Positions 36,428 to 47,300 of a stretch of 64,000 bases of DNA are shown piece by piece. Below the pieces are notes generated by a model. It saw only the letters and a list, made by a program, of their open reading frames with translations. It ran no database searches and had not been told where the DNA came from. The DNA is from Mycogone perniciosa. Taxonomy: Eukaryota; Ascomycota; Sordariomycetes; Hypocreales; Hypocreaceae. Made by a program: the position numbers and the translations under genes. The stretch lies in NCBI GenBank assembly GCA_025331125.1, contig JAOALB010000045.1, positions 248,001 through 312,000 of the forward strand, read 5' to 3'. Within the stretch, counting starts at the first letter, position 1; every line of letters begins with the position of its first letter.

Positions 36428-37582
36428 TTAAACCTCACTGTCCTCATCAATTACGTTGCCCCGTTTATACCCACTCCTCCTCGCCCTCCTCTCTTCCCTC
36501 TCCCTCCGCCTCTGCTCCTTCAACTCTGGCATCGGGTGGTAATAGCTCTTGGTCCCGACATCACTCTCTGTGCCAACTGTGCTTCTTCCCACCGTGCTCG
36601 TTCCACCGCTTCCGCTTCCACTTCCAGTTGCACTGCTTGATAGGAGACTCTCGCTCAGCTGACTCTGGCTAGCCGCCCCGACAGCTCGCTGATAACTAAA
36701 GTCCCTTCTTGCAGTCCGTCCTTCGTCACGCAATCTCCTGGCTTCTGCACGCATCCTCTCCGACTCCCTATTCGCATTCCGATCTGCCACGGAATACACC
36801 TTGCGAATGCCACTGCTCCTAGAGGTCTTCGTAGGCGTGCTTGTAGGCGTAGTCTGACGATTCGACAACAGATCCGACGACGCACCCACAGAAGACTCAG
36901 CCGCGTTGGTAGATCCATCCCAGGTCGAGCCCTCAGACTCCTTGTTCAAGCCACCAACACGAGCAGGCCGTTCATGTCGATAGTTGCGTAGTTGTTCTTT
37001 GGCCTCCTTCTCGGCCCTCTCATCCAGGATGCCTTCGTCAAACTCCCGCTTCTTCTTCTTCTCACCGCGGCGCTTCCTCCGCTCAGCTTCCCTCTTCTCC
37101 TGCTTCTTCTTACGCTTCTCCCTGGCAAATATGTCACTCGCACCCGCCGTGATGCCACTCAAAGCCGTGCTCTCTGTAATCACAGTCGTCGTATCATCGT
37201 ACTCTTTATAAACGCTGCCGCCGCCCAAATCTGTCGACGCCGTGGCTCCCGACAACACCGTGCCGTTTGGACCCGTGCGACGCAGAACCGTAGATTTGTA
37301 GTCATCCCAATCATTCTCCTTGAAGTGAAAACCGCCGTTCTTGGCCCAGAAGAAGAACCAAATGCCAGTAACGACAAATGCAACGCCAATCAGCGCAAAG
37401 AGGAAGAAGAAACCTGCATTGTTGATGTCGTGTGGATCGAGCACACCTTTGGAAGGATCATTATCGTCTCGCTTGGTAAGACGGGCAAAGGTGTGGGCTG
37501 CTTCGCCGAGAGGACCGTCAACTGGGCTGCGGCGGATGAAGTTGTTGCCTCCCCGAAGGGAGTTCATCGGTACTGGTGCCAT
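36428..37582 (-). CDS. Single-pass membrane protein, unknown function
   Basis: Intronless frame of 384 residues from the ATG at 37582 (MAPVPMNSLRGG); the frame stays open upstream but without a better ATG. A single hydrophobic helix at about 54-80 (AGFFFLFALIGVAFVVTGIW) is preceded by a short polar N-terminus and followed by a long soluble tail. The tail starts with a Gly/Thr region, then has a strongly basic, coil-prone stretch at about 150-205 (EKRKKKQEKREAERRKRRGE), Ser/Thr-rich linkers, and a charged C-terminus (RRREREERRARRSGYKRG) that ends in acidic residues. I do not recognise a named domain. The form fits a membrane-anchored protein with a cytosolic tail, possibly a vacuolar or ER protein, but that is a guess. 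It looks intact. Confidence 0.75.
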   Translation of the reverse strand: MAPVPMNSLRGGNNFIRRSPVDGPLGEAAHTFARLTKRDDNDPSKGVLDPHDINNAGFFFLFALIGVAFVVTGIWFFFWAKNGGFHFKENDWDDYKSTVLRRTGPNGTVLSGATASTDLGGGSVYKEYDDTTTVITESTALSGITAGASDIFAREKRKKKQEKREAERRKRRGEKKKKREFDEGILDERAEKEAKEQLRNYRHERPARVGGLNKESEGSTWDGSTNAAESSVGASSDLLSNRQTTPTSTPTKTSRSSGIRKVYSVADRNANRESERMRAEARRLRDEGRTARRDFSYQRAVGAASQSQLSESLLSSSATGSGSGSGGTSTVGRSTVGTESDVGTKSYYHPMPELKEQRRREREERRARRSGYKRGNVIDEDSEV

Positions 37583-38378
37583 TGTGAAGCTCGATAGCGG
37601 GTGATTGGAATGTGTGTCGTTACCAGCGTTGGCTGGAATGAAGCTGGCTGGCCAGCCGAAACCCAAAGCGGCGTGGACGATGCCTCTTGAGAATCAGTAA
37701 AGATGTTTCCACTGACTGAAACAAAAATCGGAAACGTCGCTCGTCAGTCGTGAAGGAAGGAAATCGGACAACAATCAAAAGATACGGAGGTTAGTGTGAA
37801 TAGAAGAATTGGGTTGATAGGCAACGCGTACGGAGGAGTACTGCGGACTTGACGGGGGGCTGTTCCTACAGAAACGACGGAAAATTGTTGTGGCTGGGGT
37901 GGTGCAAGCATGGCTGGTGCTGCAACTTACGAGTAGTACGTCAAAGAGACGAAAAATAAATAAAAAATACTACGGAGTACTACGGAGTACATGAATAAAA
38001 TCATTTTAAAAATAGTAATCCATCTGCTGCCTTGTACTTCGTACATTTATTGCGTCTTTCCCAAAAAAGCACAATCCCGCCTCAACCTCAACATCCGATG
38101 ACGCACAAAGTAAACAAATCCCTCCGCTGACCCAGCAACGCTCCTCACACACCCCAGATCCACTCCTGACTGTGGGACCATCTCTACTCGTATGTCCATG
38201 TTCATGTTCTTCTGTATCAGAAGAGTACTCCGTAGTTATGGTTTGCGCATTTTGGTAATTCCGTTGGTGGTTTAAAATTATGAGTATAAACCCAGTAATC
38301 CGCACACACAACGCTCTGCCCATCTTTTCAACTTCTCCTAGAACTCCTCCGCCATATATCCCGCTACTCCCGCTTCTT
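37583..38378. other. Intergenic with motif cluster
   Basis: About 800 bp between the membrane-protein start and the end of the NLR relic. It should include the promoter of the membrane-protein gene. TACGGAGTAC occurs twice head-to-tail at 37971-37990 and once in reverse form at 38226-38234. No gene seen. Confidence 0.5.
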
Positions 38379-40460
38379 TTACTTCCTCGTCATCATCCTT
38401 TCCCCCATTTCCTTCTCAGTGGGATATATATTGCGGACCTGGCCCTGTCGAGAAGCCTCTGTTTGTGGTTCATTAGTAATAGACACCGAATCCAGATGGA
38501 GAACGCCGATATTGGTATGGAGAGAAGAGTTCGAGCTTAAATCGAATGAATGCTGAGTAACTTCGCCGACAGTGAGCGTCTGGAGGCACACGCCTGTACT
38601 TATATCCCAGATTTTAATGGTTCCATCACTTGATCCCGAGGCGACCTGTTGGCTATTTGCTGAGACGGCCATTGATACTATAGGACCTTCATGGCTCTCA
38701 AGCGTTTAGGGATTGGCGTCCATAGCTATATTCCAGATCTTCATTGTGCTATCGCCTGATCCTGACATAATTTGCTGGCCATTTGGCGAAAAAACCGATC
38801 GAACTCACCCAATCTCTATGGCCTTTAAACCTCTGGAGGCATATACCTGTAGCTGTGTTCCAGATCTTAATTGTCCTATTGTATGATCCTGAGGCGAACT
38901 GTTGACCATTTGCTGAAAAGCAACTGATGTTATAGCGTCACTGTGGTCCTCAAGCGTCTGCAAGCAGGGACTCCAGTTACACTCCATAATTGGCCTATTT
39001 TTATCCATGATGGAATTTCCTGCTTGAAGGCCATCCGCATTAAGCTTTGCGTAGGAGTATCGAATAGCAGCTAGCGGGTCGGGATTTGGTGTTCGAATCT
39101 CATTAATCAGAGTTCCTGGGTGTTGTAACTCATAAATGTCCTTCTGTAGCGTATTGGACATGGCCTGCAGCGAGAGAGAGAAGATAGTGTAATGGACATC
39201 CTCGAGGCCGGCGCGAAAGATAGTAGACCGAGCCTTTTCATCCTCCATCAAGTGGTCCTTGGCAGACTGATGGATGAAATAAACGGTTTCATTACGGACC
39301 GTTAAAAAGAGCCGCGTTTCTTGACTAATTTTTCCAGGAAAGGCGCTTTAGTAAGATTGCCCTTGAAGCCGGCGAGGGTAGCTAGTTCTCGCAGATGCAG
39401 AGGTCGATATGCGAGAGTCATAGTCGAAAGGACTTTGCAAAATCGTTCTGGATCTAGTTGTTTAAGACCATTGATTTGCTGCAGCATTTGCGAGTAAAGA
39501 TTTGTCAGATCATTAGGAACCTCATCAAGGATCTTTAAGATATCCGAATCATCATCATATGATGTATCATCCATGTCTTTAAGCTCGTTAAAAACGAGAG
39601 CGATCCAGAGAAAGGTACCGTTCGCCTTTTCGCGTATCTGGCGGTGGGCTTGATCTCGCAGCACTGTGTTGTGCTTTGTTGCCTCGAGTTGGGATAGTTT
39701 GTAGCTGATATAGGCATCGATAGCCTGAGACATGAAACCAGCATTGTCCTCAAGGCTTAGGCTGATGCCTCCGATACTATCGGATATGCGCAACCCTAAC
39801 TCAATTCTCGGCCAATTCCGACTAGATACAATCCATTTGACGCTAGGTGAGGCCGAAAAGTTCTGAGCAATAAGATCTAAAAGCGGATCCATGTCTAAAA
39901 TGCACTCGTCAAGAGCATCGATGATCAAGTAGGTATTCTTCAGCGTCGGGTCCTGGAGAATGTCGGCCAAGATCTTTGATAGGGCTACCCAAGCATTCAC
40001 ATCCTCAAATAGCCGTCTACCAGCCCGGAGATACTCTTTCTCCATGTGAGATATGAGCGTTGGCTGTTGATCGAGGAGCAGGTAAAGGAGCCCACGTAAA
40101 ACGGCAGTGGCATTATTGAGGCGTTGGTCGGCACGCTGACAGAAGAAGTAGGACAAGATGCATGAGCCAGTTCTTCCCTTATTGAATTCATCGATGATAC
40201 CACAGAGTAGCATAGTCTTGCCTTTGCCTGGATCGCCTTTAATCCAAAGCAGCCGCATCTCTGGATCATCATGCCACTTATGAAACTCGGGGCTCTGCAG
40301 GATCCAGCGATACGACTCGTCCAATAGACCACCTTTAGCCTGCTCGATGCGTTTTTTATCGTGGCTGGGATTGGTGACCATCAAATCTGCAAGGCACTGC
40401 TGGCCAAGGTGATGGAAGTTGATGTTAACTTTTCCTCCGTCTGAGTCGAAGCAATGTTGT
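38379..40460 (-). pseudogene. NACHT-WD40 NLR (STAND) gene, disrupted
   Basis: Remains of a fungal NLR of the HET-E/HET-D kind, which detect non-self or heterologous partners and trigger cell death. The frame 40459-39302 encodes a NACHT NTPase: CLADLMVTNP leader, Walker A GDPGKGKT, Walker B YLIIDALDEC, and later NACHT-associated helices. It is then broken. An A5 run on the plus strand at 39304-39308 is one base short of keeping KKRGSF in frame with LTVRNETVYFIHQSAKDHL. A similar one-base loss in the A4 run at 38916-38919 breaks WD40 repeat 1. A third shift lies near 38785-38800, and a TAA stop at 38706-38708 replaces an expected CAA. Three WD40 units remain (ending TIKIWN, TMKIWN and TIKIWD). 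No N-terminal effector domain was found upstream, where an in-frame stop lies at 40460-40462. It is probably nonfunctional. Confidence 0.85.
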
Positions 40461-40462
40461 TA

Positions 40463-42408
40463 ATGGGCGTCCTTGATGATTATAGGTGATGTCTTTGAAA
40501 GGGGGGATACGCCATGGACGACGGTCAGGCATTGTCTGGCATATGCAGGATGAGTTTACCCCACAGTCACAGTCTCGATGCGTATACAAATCCCCGCCCG
40601 AGAACTGAGCTTTTGCATGTAGACTGCATTTTGTAATAAAAAGAGATGCTGTCTATGGAGTGGTAGAGGGTTGGGGCGTCGGCTGAGCAATGTAAGTCGC
40701 GTTGGTGATGGATGATAGATTGGAACCAATGATCCAGGTAACCGTGTTAGCATCTGGCTAGTATCTATGCCAGGAGGGAGGCTTTGAGGTTCTATATACA
40801 TTTTTCATGTCTGTGGGATTAATGCCTATTTCGAGCCTGCTTATTGCTACAATCCACCAACTCTCACCAGACCCTATCAACTCCACCCCCCACTTCTAAT
40901 AACACTCATATGCCTCGATGACGAAGCAACATTGACCCTAACCCTGCCCTCCCTTTGCTACGGAGTACTCCGTAGATTAACCTCATATGGGAAGACAAAC
41001 TGCATGTACAGACAGTAATTGGAATTTCCGTGATCCACAGCAAGGGTATGCGGTATCTCCCCAGCTTCCTAAACACACCACCTGACAATTAGTCTCCCTA
41101 CATATATGGTACATGTGCAACCTTCCCAAGTCGGCATCAGTACGGAACACCTTGAATCAATCACATGAAGAGCAGCAGTCAGGTCAGTTCAGATCAGACC
41201 AGGTCAAGGTGGAAAAGGAAATCCTTCATTCAATTACATCTCCGTCGTAAATAAGAAAATGAATAATACCCTTCACTCCTCTCCCGCACTCGCGACGCCG
41301 CCAGGAAAGTCCTCAAATTACAAAAGTATGCCATCCGTTTCCCGTCATTCCTACCACTTCCCGAAAACAACGCCACTCTCATACAGAACCATGCGACTCG
41401 TACCACGCCTTGACCCCTTGCATTGTGAATGCCAGCCCACAATGTAAGCCGCCAGGGGTGTGATTTGGCCGAACCGGTGTGCTCCAGAAATAGTGACCCC
41501 ACCCATAAGGAAAGAAAAAGTTCTATCCAAGAAGACAAAACAGCTAGTGTAGATGGCATACCAATTGCAAAAAGAACACCTGTGTACGGCATAGGGAGTG
41601 AGGGGGTGTGGACCCCCATTGCTCGTACAATCTATCGCTTTCGTAATGCTGATGGGAACAAAAATTGAACACAATATCCTCCTCTTGACGCCGTGCCCAC
41701 AAGAGCGGTAGACTCATGCACTGCCAAAACCCAGAATCTTAGCTCAAAGTCTTCCACACATGGCCAGATCCACAGAAGAATGAGGCTAAGAGGGACTGCC
41801 ACGTGTGACCACCGCCAAGTCCATACCAGTGGAAAGTATGCAAAGCAGCTTGCAAGGGCCAGGGGTGGTCAGACCAGCCTTCTTCTCTTTGCCCACTGCG
41901 TTCCGAATCATCTCACCGACATTCTCCCAGTTTTTGCATCGTTTCCAGAAAACGGACAGCAACTCGCAAAACCATATACGTGTACTGCAGGCCAGCCTGG
42001 TAAAAAACGCAAATTGTCCTCCAATCGCCGCTATTTTTGGGGGTATCAAATTTTTTTTGCCACAGTCAAGACAACGACAGGGCAAGTGGACCACCAGGAG
42101 AAGTACCGGGGAGTTGGAATAAGAAATGTTCAAGGAAATGTTGAAAGTAAAAAGTGAAAAGATAGAAGGCGAGTAAAGAGTAAGAGAGAGAAAGAAAACT
42201 CCAGCGTAATATGGCAAAAAATAAAAAGAAGTGGCGCAGGAAAAAAGAACAAGACTCATGAGTGATGATATGTCCAAATTGTGTGAAAATGAGGAAATAA
42301 AGGAAATCCACAACGCTTGCTCTTATAATGTTCCATGTTGAGGGTGACACAAAACAAAGCACGCTTTTTTCATCGTCGTAAAATAGTCGTCAGCTTTCAT
42401 CGAGGTCA
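40463..42408. other. Intergenic, no gene seen
   Basis: About 1.9 kb. It holds an 18-bp perfect palindrome at 40968-40985. The part next to 42409 is probably the 3' untranslated region of the next gene. No NLR effector-domain remnant (HET, PNP-like, HeLo, patatin) was recognised upstream of the NACHT fragment. Open frames such as the reverse frame at 41786-42313 show no domain. Confidence 0.45.
40968..40985. repeat. 18-bp perfect palindrome, double TACGGAGTA
   Basis: The sequence ctacggagtactccgtag is its own reverse complement and consists of two overlapping copies of the TACGGAGTA/TACTCCGTA motif that recurs through the spacers of this window. It is non-coding. A dyad of this kind could bind a homodimeric protein or form a small cruciform; neither is shown. 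Confidence 0.9.
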
Positions 42409-44370
42409 TCAATAGAAGTTGGAGGCAGCCAGCGCCGGATCGTAAGGGGCGTGCTCGTAGGTGATACGTTCGTAAGGGGCATGGTCGTAGGGGGCGTGGC
42501 TTGGAGCATGGCTCGGAGCATAGCCTCGACTTTGAGAGTCGGATTGACTTGGTGCTCGTGGCCGATGAGCCAAAGCCTTCCGGTCCATACGGGTGCTACG
42601 CGCGTCTTCAAGCTGATAGACAGTGCTGGTATCTCTGTCGCTGCCGGCACGAGAAGCGGCTGGCCCACCCCTGTTGCTGCTAAATGTGATTTCGCCGCCA
42701 TCATTGCACTCAATCTCGGCACCAGACACCCTGACAACAGCTGCACCAGAGACCTTGATTGTAAAATCATCGTTGTTGCCAGATGAAGATTGGGTGATGC
42801 CGGTTGTGTTGCTCCGCTTGTAATCACTTTCGTCATGGCTGCCACTGCTGCGCGTCGATCGGCTACTGGCCACTTCTCCACGCTTCGACGCCTTTCGCAA
42901 GGACTCGGCAGTCAGAGGCATCGGGGGCCCGCCACTGACATCCTCCTGGTACCGAAGAGCATCAAAGTATTTGTCCTCTTCGAGACTCACGCCACCAGAC
43001 TCAATGGCAGATCCGTAAATGGATGAGCGACGTCCCCGGGTGTTCGCTGGGACGATATCGAAGCCATGTGGATCATAGGCTGCAGAGCTGCGTCGGCGAC
43101 GAGCAAGGGCAGTCCGACGCTGATCAGGGGAGACATCATGGAATAGGTCAATCTCGCCCAGGAAATCCGCATCGTCGAAACCTTGTTCGTCCGCGAAGCC
43201 GACAGATCTTCGGTGCGATGCCGGTGGTCGTTGCTGGCCCTGGCGTGATGGCGGGCGCTCGCGCGGTGCTGGAGGGGCTTTGAAGGCGCCCGTCGTCGGT
43301 CTCGCAGATTGGGTACGCTTAGGAACGAAATCGGGAGGCGGCATCTTCTTCCGATCGTCTTCCAGCCTCTTGGGACGTGGAGGACGACGAGTAACCCGTT
43401 GGGTAGGCTCCTCATCGTATTCTTCAGGCATATAGCTGATGGCAGAAGGAGGAGAGTTGAATCCCATTGCTGAAGATGGCCGTTTATCAAAACGATGCCT
43501 CAGATTTTCGCCAGGATGAGGGGGCCCCATAGGACCTTCAAAATAGACAGGAGGGCCCATTCCCATTGGCGAAGGGGGGGGTCCATGGTGTAGGGGAACA
43601 CCACCAGGACCATGGCCATGGAACATGTGCTGCAGAGGCGGCGGGAAACTGCCCACCACCGGGAACGGTGCGGGAGGCGGCGGTCCAGCCCAGCCCATGT
43701 CAGGAACTGGGGGCTGCCCAGCATAGTAGCTTGCAGGGCGTGTTTGGGCACGAGGCCGTGAGCCTGGGGCAGCAGGTTGCTGAACTCCATAGGCAGCCGG
43801 ATCTTCGATATGACCCCTGCGATAGGGGTTGTGTTGGACAATGGGCTGGGTTGCGGCATGCTTGGGGCCTGGCGGTCGTATCTTTTTGAGAGTCCTGGAC
43901 TCCCTCTCCTTCTCCTTGGCCATCTCGGCGCGTGCCCTTCTGTGCTCCTCCTCATCCCTGTGTTTCCTGTCCCGCCTCCGACGTTCACGTTCACGTTCAC
44001 GTTCCCGTTGCTCTCGCTCGAGCTCCCGGTGGTGGTTGCGGTCACGATCACGATCACGCTCACGCTCACGCTCCTTGTGCGGTGGACGTCTGCTGCTAGG
44101 TTCCTTTGGCCTAGGTTTGGGCTTCTTCCCTGTCCGGGGCGTGGCGTCGGTGTCGCTGAGGCTAATGCTGGAGACAGACTCATCGTCGCAGTCTGGGTGA
44201 ATCATTCGCCTCTCGCCGCGCACCCTGCCAGTGTTGGGAAGCTCAGGGCTTCTCGGGGCCTCCGATATGGCATATTTCCGAGTGCTCGCAATACCACCAA
44301 TGGAACTTCCCGAATCCTCCTCTGCGTCCTCCACATAGCCCACGTATGTAACTTGCCCCTGGCCAGGCAT
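42409..44370 (-). CDS. Proline-rich, R/E/D-repeat protein, unknown function
   Basis: Intronless gene of 653 residues from the ATG at 44370, directly preceding the AGGCAT context on the minus strand. The order is an acidic/Ser N-terminus with SVSSISLSDTDATP, a long charged array of alternating Arg/Glu and Arg/Asp at about 95-170 (ERERERDRDRDRNHH), a proline/glycine-rich middle (PPPPAPFPVVGSFPPPLQHM, about 215-290), a basic stretch, then a short hydrophobic, beta-like segment near 555-590 (DDFTIKVSGAAVVRVSGAEI) that may be its most conserved part, and a C-terminal Tyr/Pro/His repeat (YAPSHAPSHAPYDHAPYERI). The charged array resembles those of nuclear RNA-processing proteins. I recognise no catalytic domain. 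It sits downstream of a 5.8-kb spacer, which could mean complex regulation. Confidence 0.85.
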   Translation of the reverse strand: MPGQGQVTYVGYVEDAEEDSGSSIGGIASTRKYAISEAPRSPELPNTGRVRGERRMIHPDCDDESVSSISLSDTDATPRTGKKPKPRPKEPSSRRPPHKERERERDRDRDRNHHRELEREQRERERERERRRRDRKHRDEEEHRRARAEMAKEKERESRTLKKIRPPGPKHAATQPIVQHNPYRRGHIEDPAAYGVQQPAAPGSRPRAQTRPASYYAGQPPVPDMGWAGPPPPAPFPVVGSFPPPLQHMFHGHGPGGVPLHHGPPPSPMGMGPPVYFEGPMGPPHPGENLRHRFDKRPSSAMGFNSPPSAISYMPEEYDEEPTQRVTRRPPRPKRLEDDRKKMPPPDFVPKRTQSARPTTGAFKAPPAPRERPPSRQGQQRPPASHRRSVGFADEQGFDDADFLGEIDLFHDVSPDQRRTALARRRRSSAAYDPHGFDIVPANTRGRRSSIYGSAIESGGVSLEEDKYFDALRYQEDVSGGPPMPLTAESLRKASKRGEVASSRSTRSSGSHDESDYKRSNTTGITQSSSGNNDDFTIKVSGAAVVRVSGAEIECNDGGEITFSSNRGGPAASRAGSDRDTSTVYQLEDARSTRMDRKALAHRPRAPSQSDSQSRGYAPSHAPSHAPYDHAPYERITYEHAPYDPALAASNFY

Positions 44371-47300
44371 AATGGCTGGATGAATAGAATATACGTTCGC
44401 CCCGACGGGAGCGAAGAGATGATCAGACGCTGGTCAGTCTGGGGAGAGGACCGCACTGGGGCGGGGGATTGTGTGTCTGGGCCAGTTTGGGTCGCTGATT
44501 GACAAGTCGAGATTGGGGCGGATGATCAGGCGGTGGACAATGGCCAGTCCAGGCTCGCCTTGGTTAGTGCAAGACGAGAGTTTCGGGCGCGGGGGAAAGC
44601 AAAAGTGGTGGCGGACAACGGTCAGTCAGCCAGAACTAACGGCCTGAAGAGTAAGAAGAGAGGCCGAGTGAAATTGCTGCTGGACTTCAATAGGCTCAGC
44701 AGTCAGTCGGTGCGTGTGTAGCGGAATAGGCGCTGCTCAGGAAAAATAATGCCGTTGTGCAATGAGGAGCGATGCGTGAGGACGATGAGATGATAAGATG
44801 AGTGAGTTGAATAGTAGTAGTAGTAGTTGAAGTTGTTGGTCCGATGGCTAGCTATGGGCGGAGTGATGGCGCGTAGGTGAGAGAAAAATAACAAAGGAGG
44901 AGGAAAAGGTACCGGTCCAAGAGATTTTTTTTTCTCCGCCTCACTGGAGCAAATGCGTTGATGACTGAAGCAGGCCAACGGGCAGCGCCAGCAGTGGCTG
45001 CGTCGAGGTTTTAATCGTCCTGCTGCAGTTCCAGTTGGCGGGAAGTGCGTGCAGGGCAGCAGCGCAAGAGGTGGGAATGGAGGGGTGTGTGTGGAGTGAG
45101 AAGGGGAGGGGGGAGAGGAGAGGGGGACCCTTGTCGAATGAATGTTGTGAGAGGGGGTGCGGGCCAGGCCACGGTGAGCTGTCTCTTCTGTCTGTCTCTG
45201 TCTGTCTGTCTGTCTGTGGAGGAGGGAGGCCAGGTATTCGTGCGTCTGGTGTCGATGGGGATATTACTCGTAATAAGGCGGACAGCAGAGGGAGAGACGA
45301 GAGCCAGTCAGTGAAGCCACGTAGAAATGGAATAATCAATACTATAGTCAGCCCGTAAGAGGGGGGCGAGCGATGAGGGGGGGGAGAGACGGAGAGACGG
45401 GATACAGGCGCAGGTAATAATGCCACAGAGAGCCGGAACGAGTTCATCACAACAATGATGCGACTGAGGATGATGTGATGGATTGACTGGTTGAATATGC
45501 GCACACAAGCAGCCAGGGCCTCTGAGGATGCGTGGGCCGGCCCTGCGAGCTGCACAGTGTGCTTGGAGCGCCTGACCAGTGCTCCCACGCCTCTCGTTGG
45601 CTCAGCAATCTAATACGTGACGGGACGAAACGAGAGCACCACCACCACTGCAGAGGTCCAGACAGGGAGGCGGGACGGTGTCGCTGTAGTGGTGGTAATA
45701 ATAATAATGTGATGGTGATGATGAAATGAGGCGGGAGGGGGAAAAAAACACGCTGACGTGTGTGACAGAACAGTTGGGGATGTGATGTGATGGCTCTGCC
45801 TCGGGGCGACAAGTGCACATACGTGTAAGCAATGCCAATGCCAGTTCACAAACAAAGCTTCAAACATGGATGGATTTTGGGTTTCAGAATGCCACCACCA
45901 ATCCACCTTCCCCAAACTATTTTTTTTCTATAAAAATAACACTACTCATCAATGTCAATCTGTTCTGGAACCCGCCCCAAATTGGGAACCACACAACGCT
46001 CGACGTCCCTATCCAACCAACCATTCGGTGCTGCATCCTGCCTCTCAGGCGGCTGAGAATGGGATCTTGCCTGAATGGGTCCCCTGGATCTGGCCATCAT
46101 GGCAAAGACGTCACCAGGCTTGGGAACACACCGGCCCATCAGAAAGAAAAAGAAAAGGACAAGGGGCAGGGGCAGGGCCGTTTACAACACACCAGAGCTC
46201 CTCTTTTGCTCTCATTTTTGTTTTGGACATGCATCCAAGAAGGCAAAATCCTGGGTCACGGGGCGGAGCGGCGCCGCCGTTGCGATGGAAAACCTATGGA
46301 AGGGATCAAAAGCACTCAGGCCCAACTGTGGAGCAGACGACACAACAGGTCAAAGCAACAGGCGGCTCGTCTCGACTCCTCTCTACCCGTTGGTGCCCAC
46401 CACCTTTGGCTTGGGTTGCCCTCTTGGGTGATAATGGATGGATGGCTGCTGGTAAAGTCTAAAGTCTGAAGTCTGAAACGGCTTGTCTGGTTGAAACCTT
46501 GCTGAGGATTAAAGCCCTGAACATTGCCACCATAGAGACACAAGACCCAGCGTCAGGGTCCAGTTGGCGCTGTGGGAAACCTCGACAGCCTCGTTCACCT
46601 CATCGGGCGACCACCACCTCATCGGGATAGATTACTAAGGTCTTAAAGGCACACCACTAAGCCAGCACATGCACCCGTACTTCGTAGTCTCTCTCTTTTT
46701 TTCTCAGCAACAGCACAGAGGGAGGGAAGAGAGTGAGGGGTTGATGAGTTGAATGATCGCCGGGGTTGTGGAATGCCTCTCCCACTCCCACTCACTCGCA
46801 CACCCAAAGTCCAGAGTGCCGAACAGGGGTGCTTGTTCAGCCTGGCCTACCATTCTGGTCGAAAGGGTCTCTGCCACTTCCCCCCCTCTCGTTTCTCTGA
46901 CTCTTTCTTGTTATTTTTGTCCTAACGTGACTGTTCTCTTCTCCAAAATTCCATTGGGCTGAGTGAGGTTGGGTTGGGTATCAATCGCCATCGGCTCTAA
47001 GAGAGAAAAAAGGGCGCAGTCTGAGTCGCAAGACGTAATACTCTCCTGCTTAGCATGTTTGCATGTGCAGGCAAACTGCTGCTGCTACAGTGAACTACGA
47101 ATCGCCCCAGCTCTGGAATTGGTGTGGCGAGCCTACTTAGGCCCTGTGAGACGAATCATCGGGGGACCAGGACACGCAACGACAGACGGGCAAAGGAAAA
47201 AAACAAAGGAAAAAAACTTCACCTAGCCCAGGCGGGAAGAAGAGGGGATGCGGGATGCCAGCTCACACACCGGCCCCAGTCGTTGTTGAGGCCCAATCGT

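Noticed and set aside
41786..42313. 175-codon reverse open frame rich in Phe, Leu and Ser
   Set aside because: Arises from an A-rich 3' flank of the neighbouring gene read on the opposite strand; membrane-like character is due to poly-A/T composition.
45813..46469. Overlapping forward open frames up to 218 codons
   Set aside because: Two frames are open together over the same DNA, which points to composition rather than coding; no domain seen.
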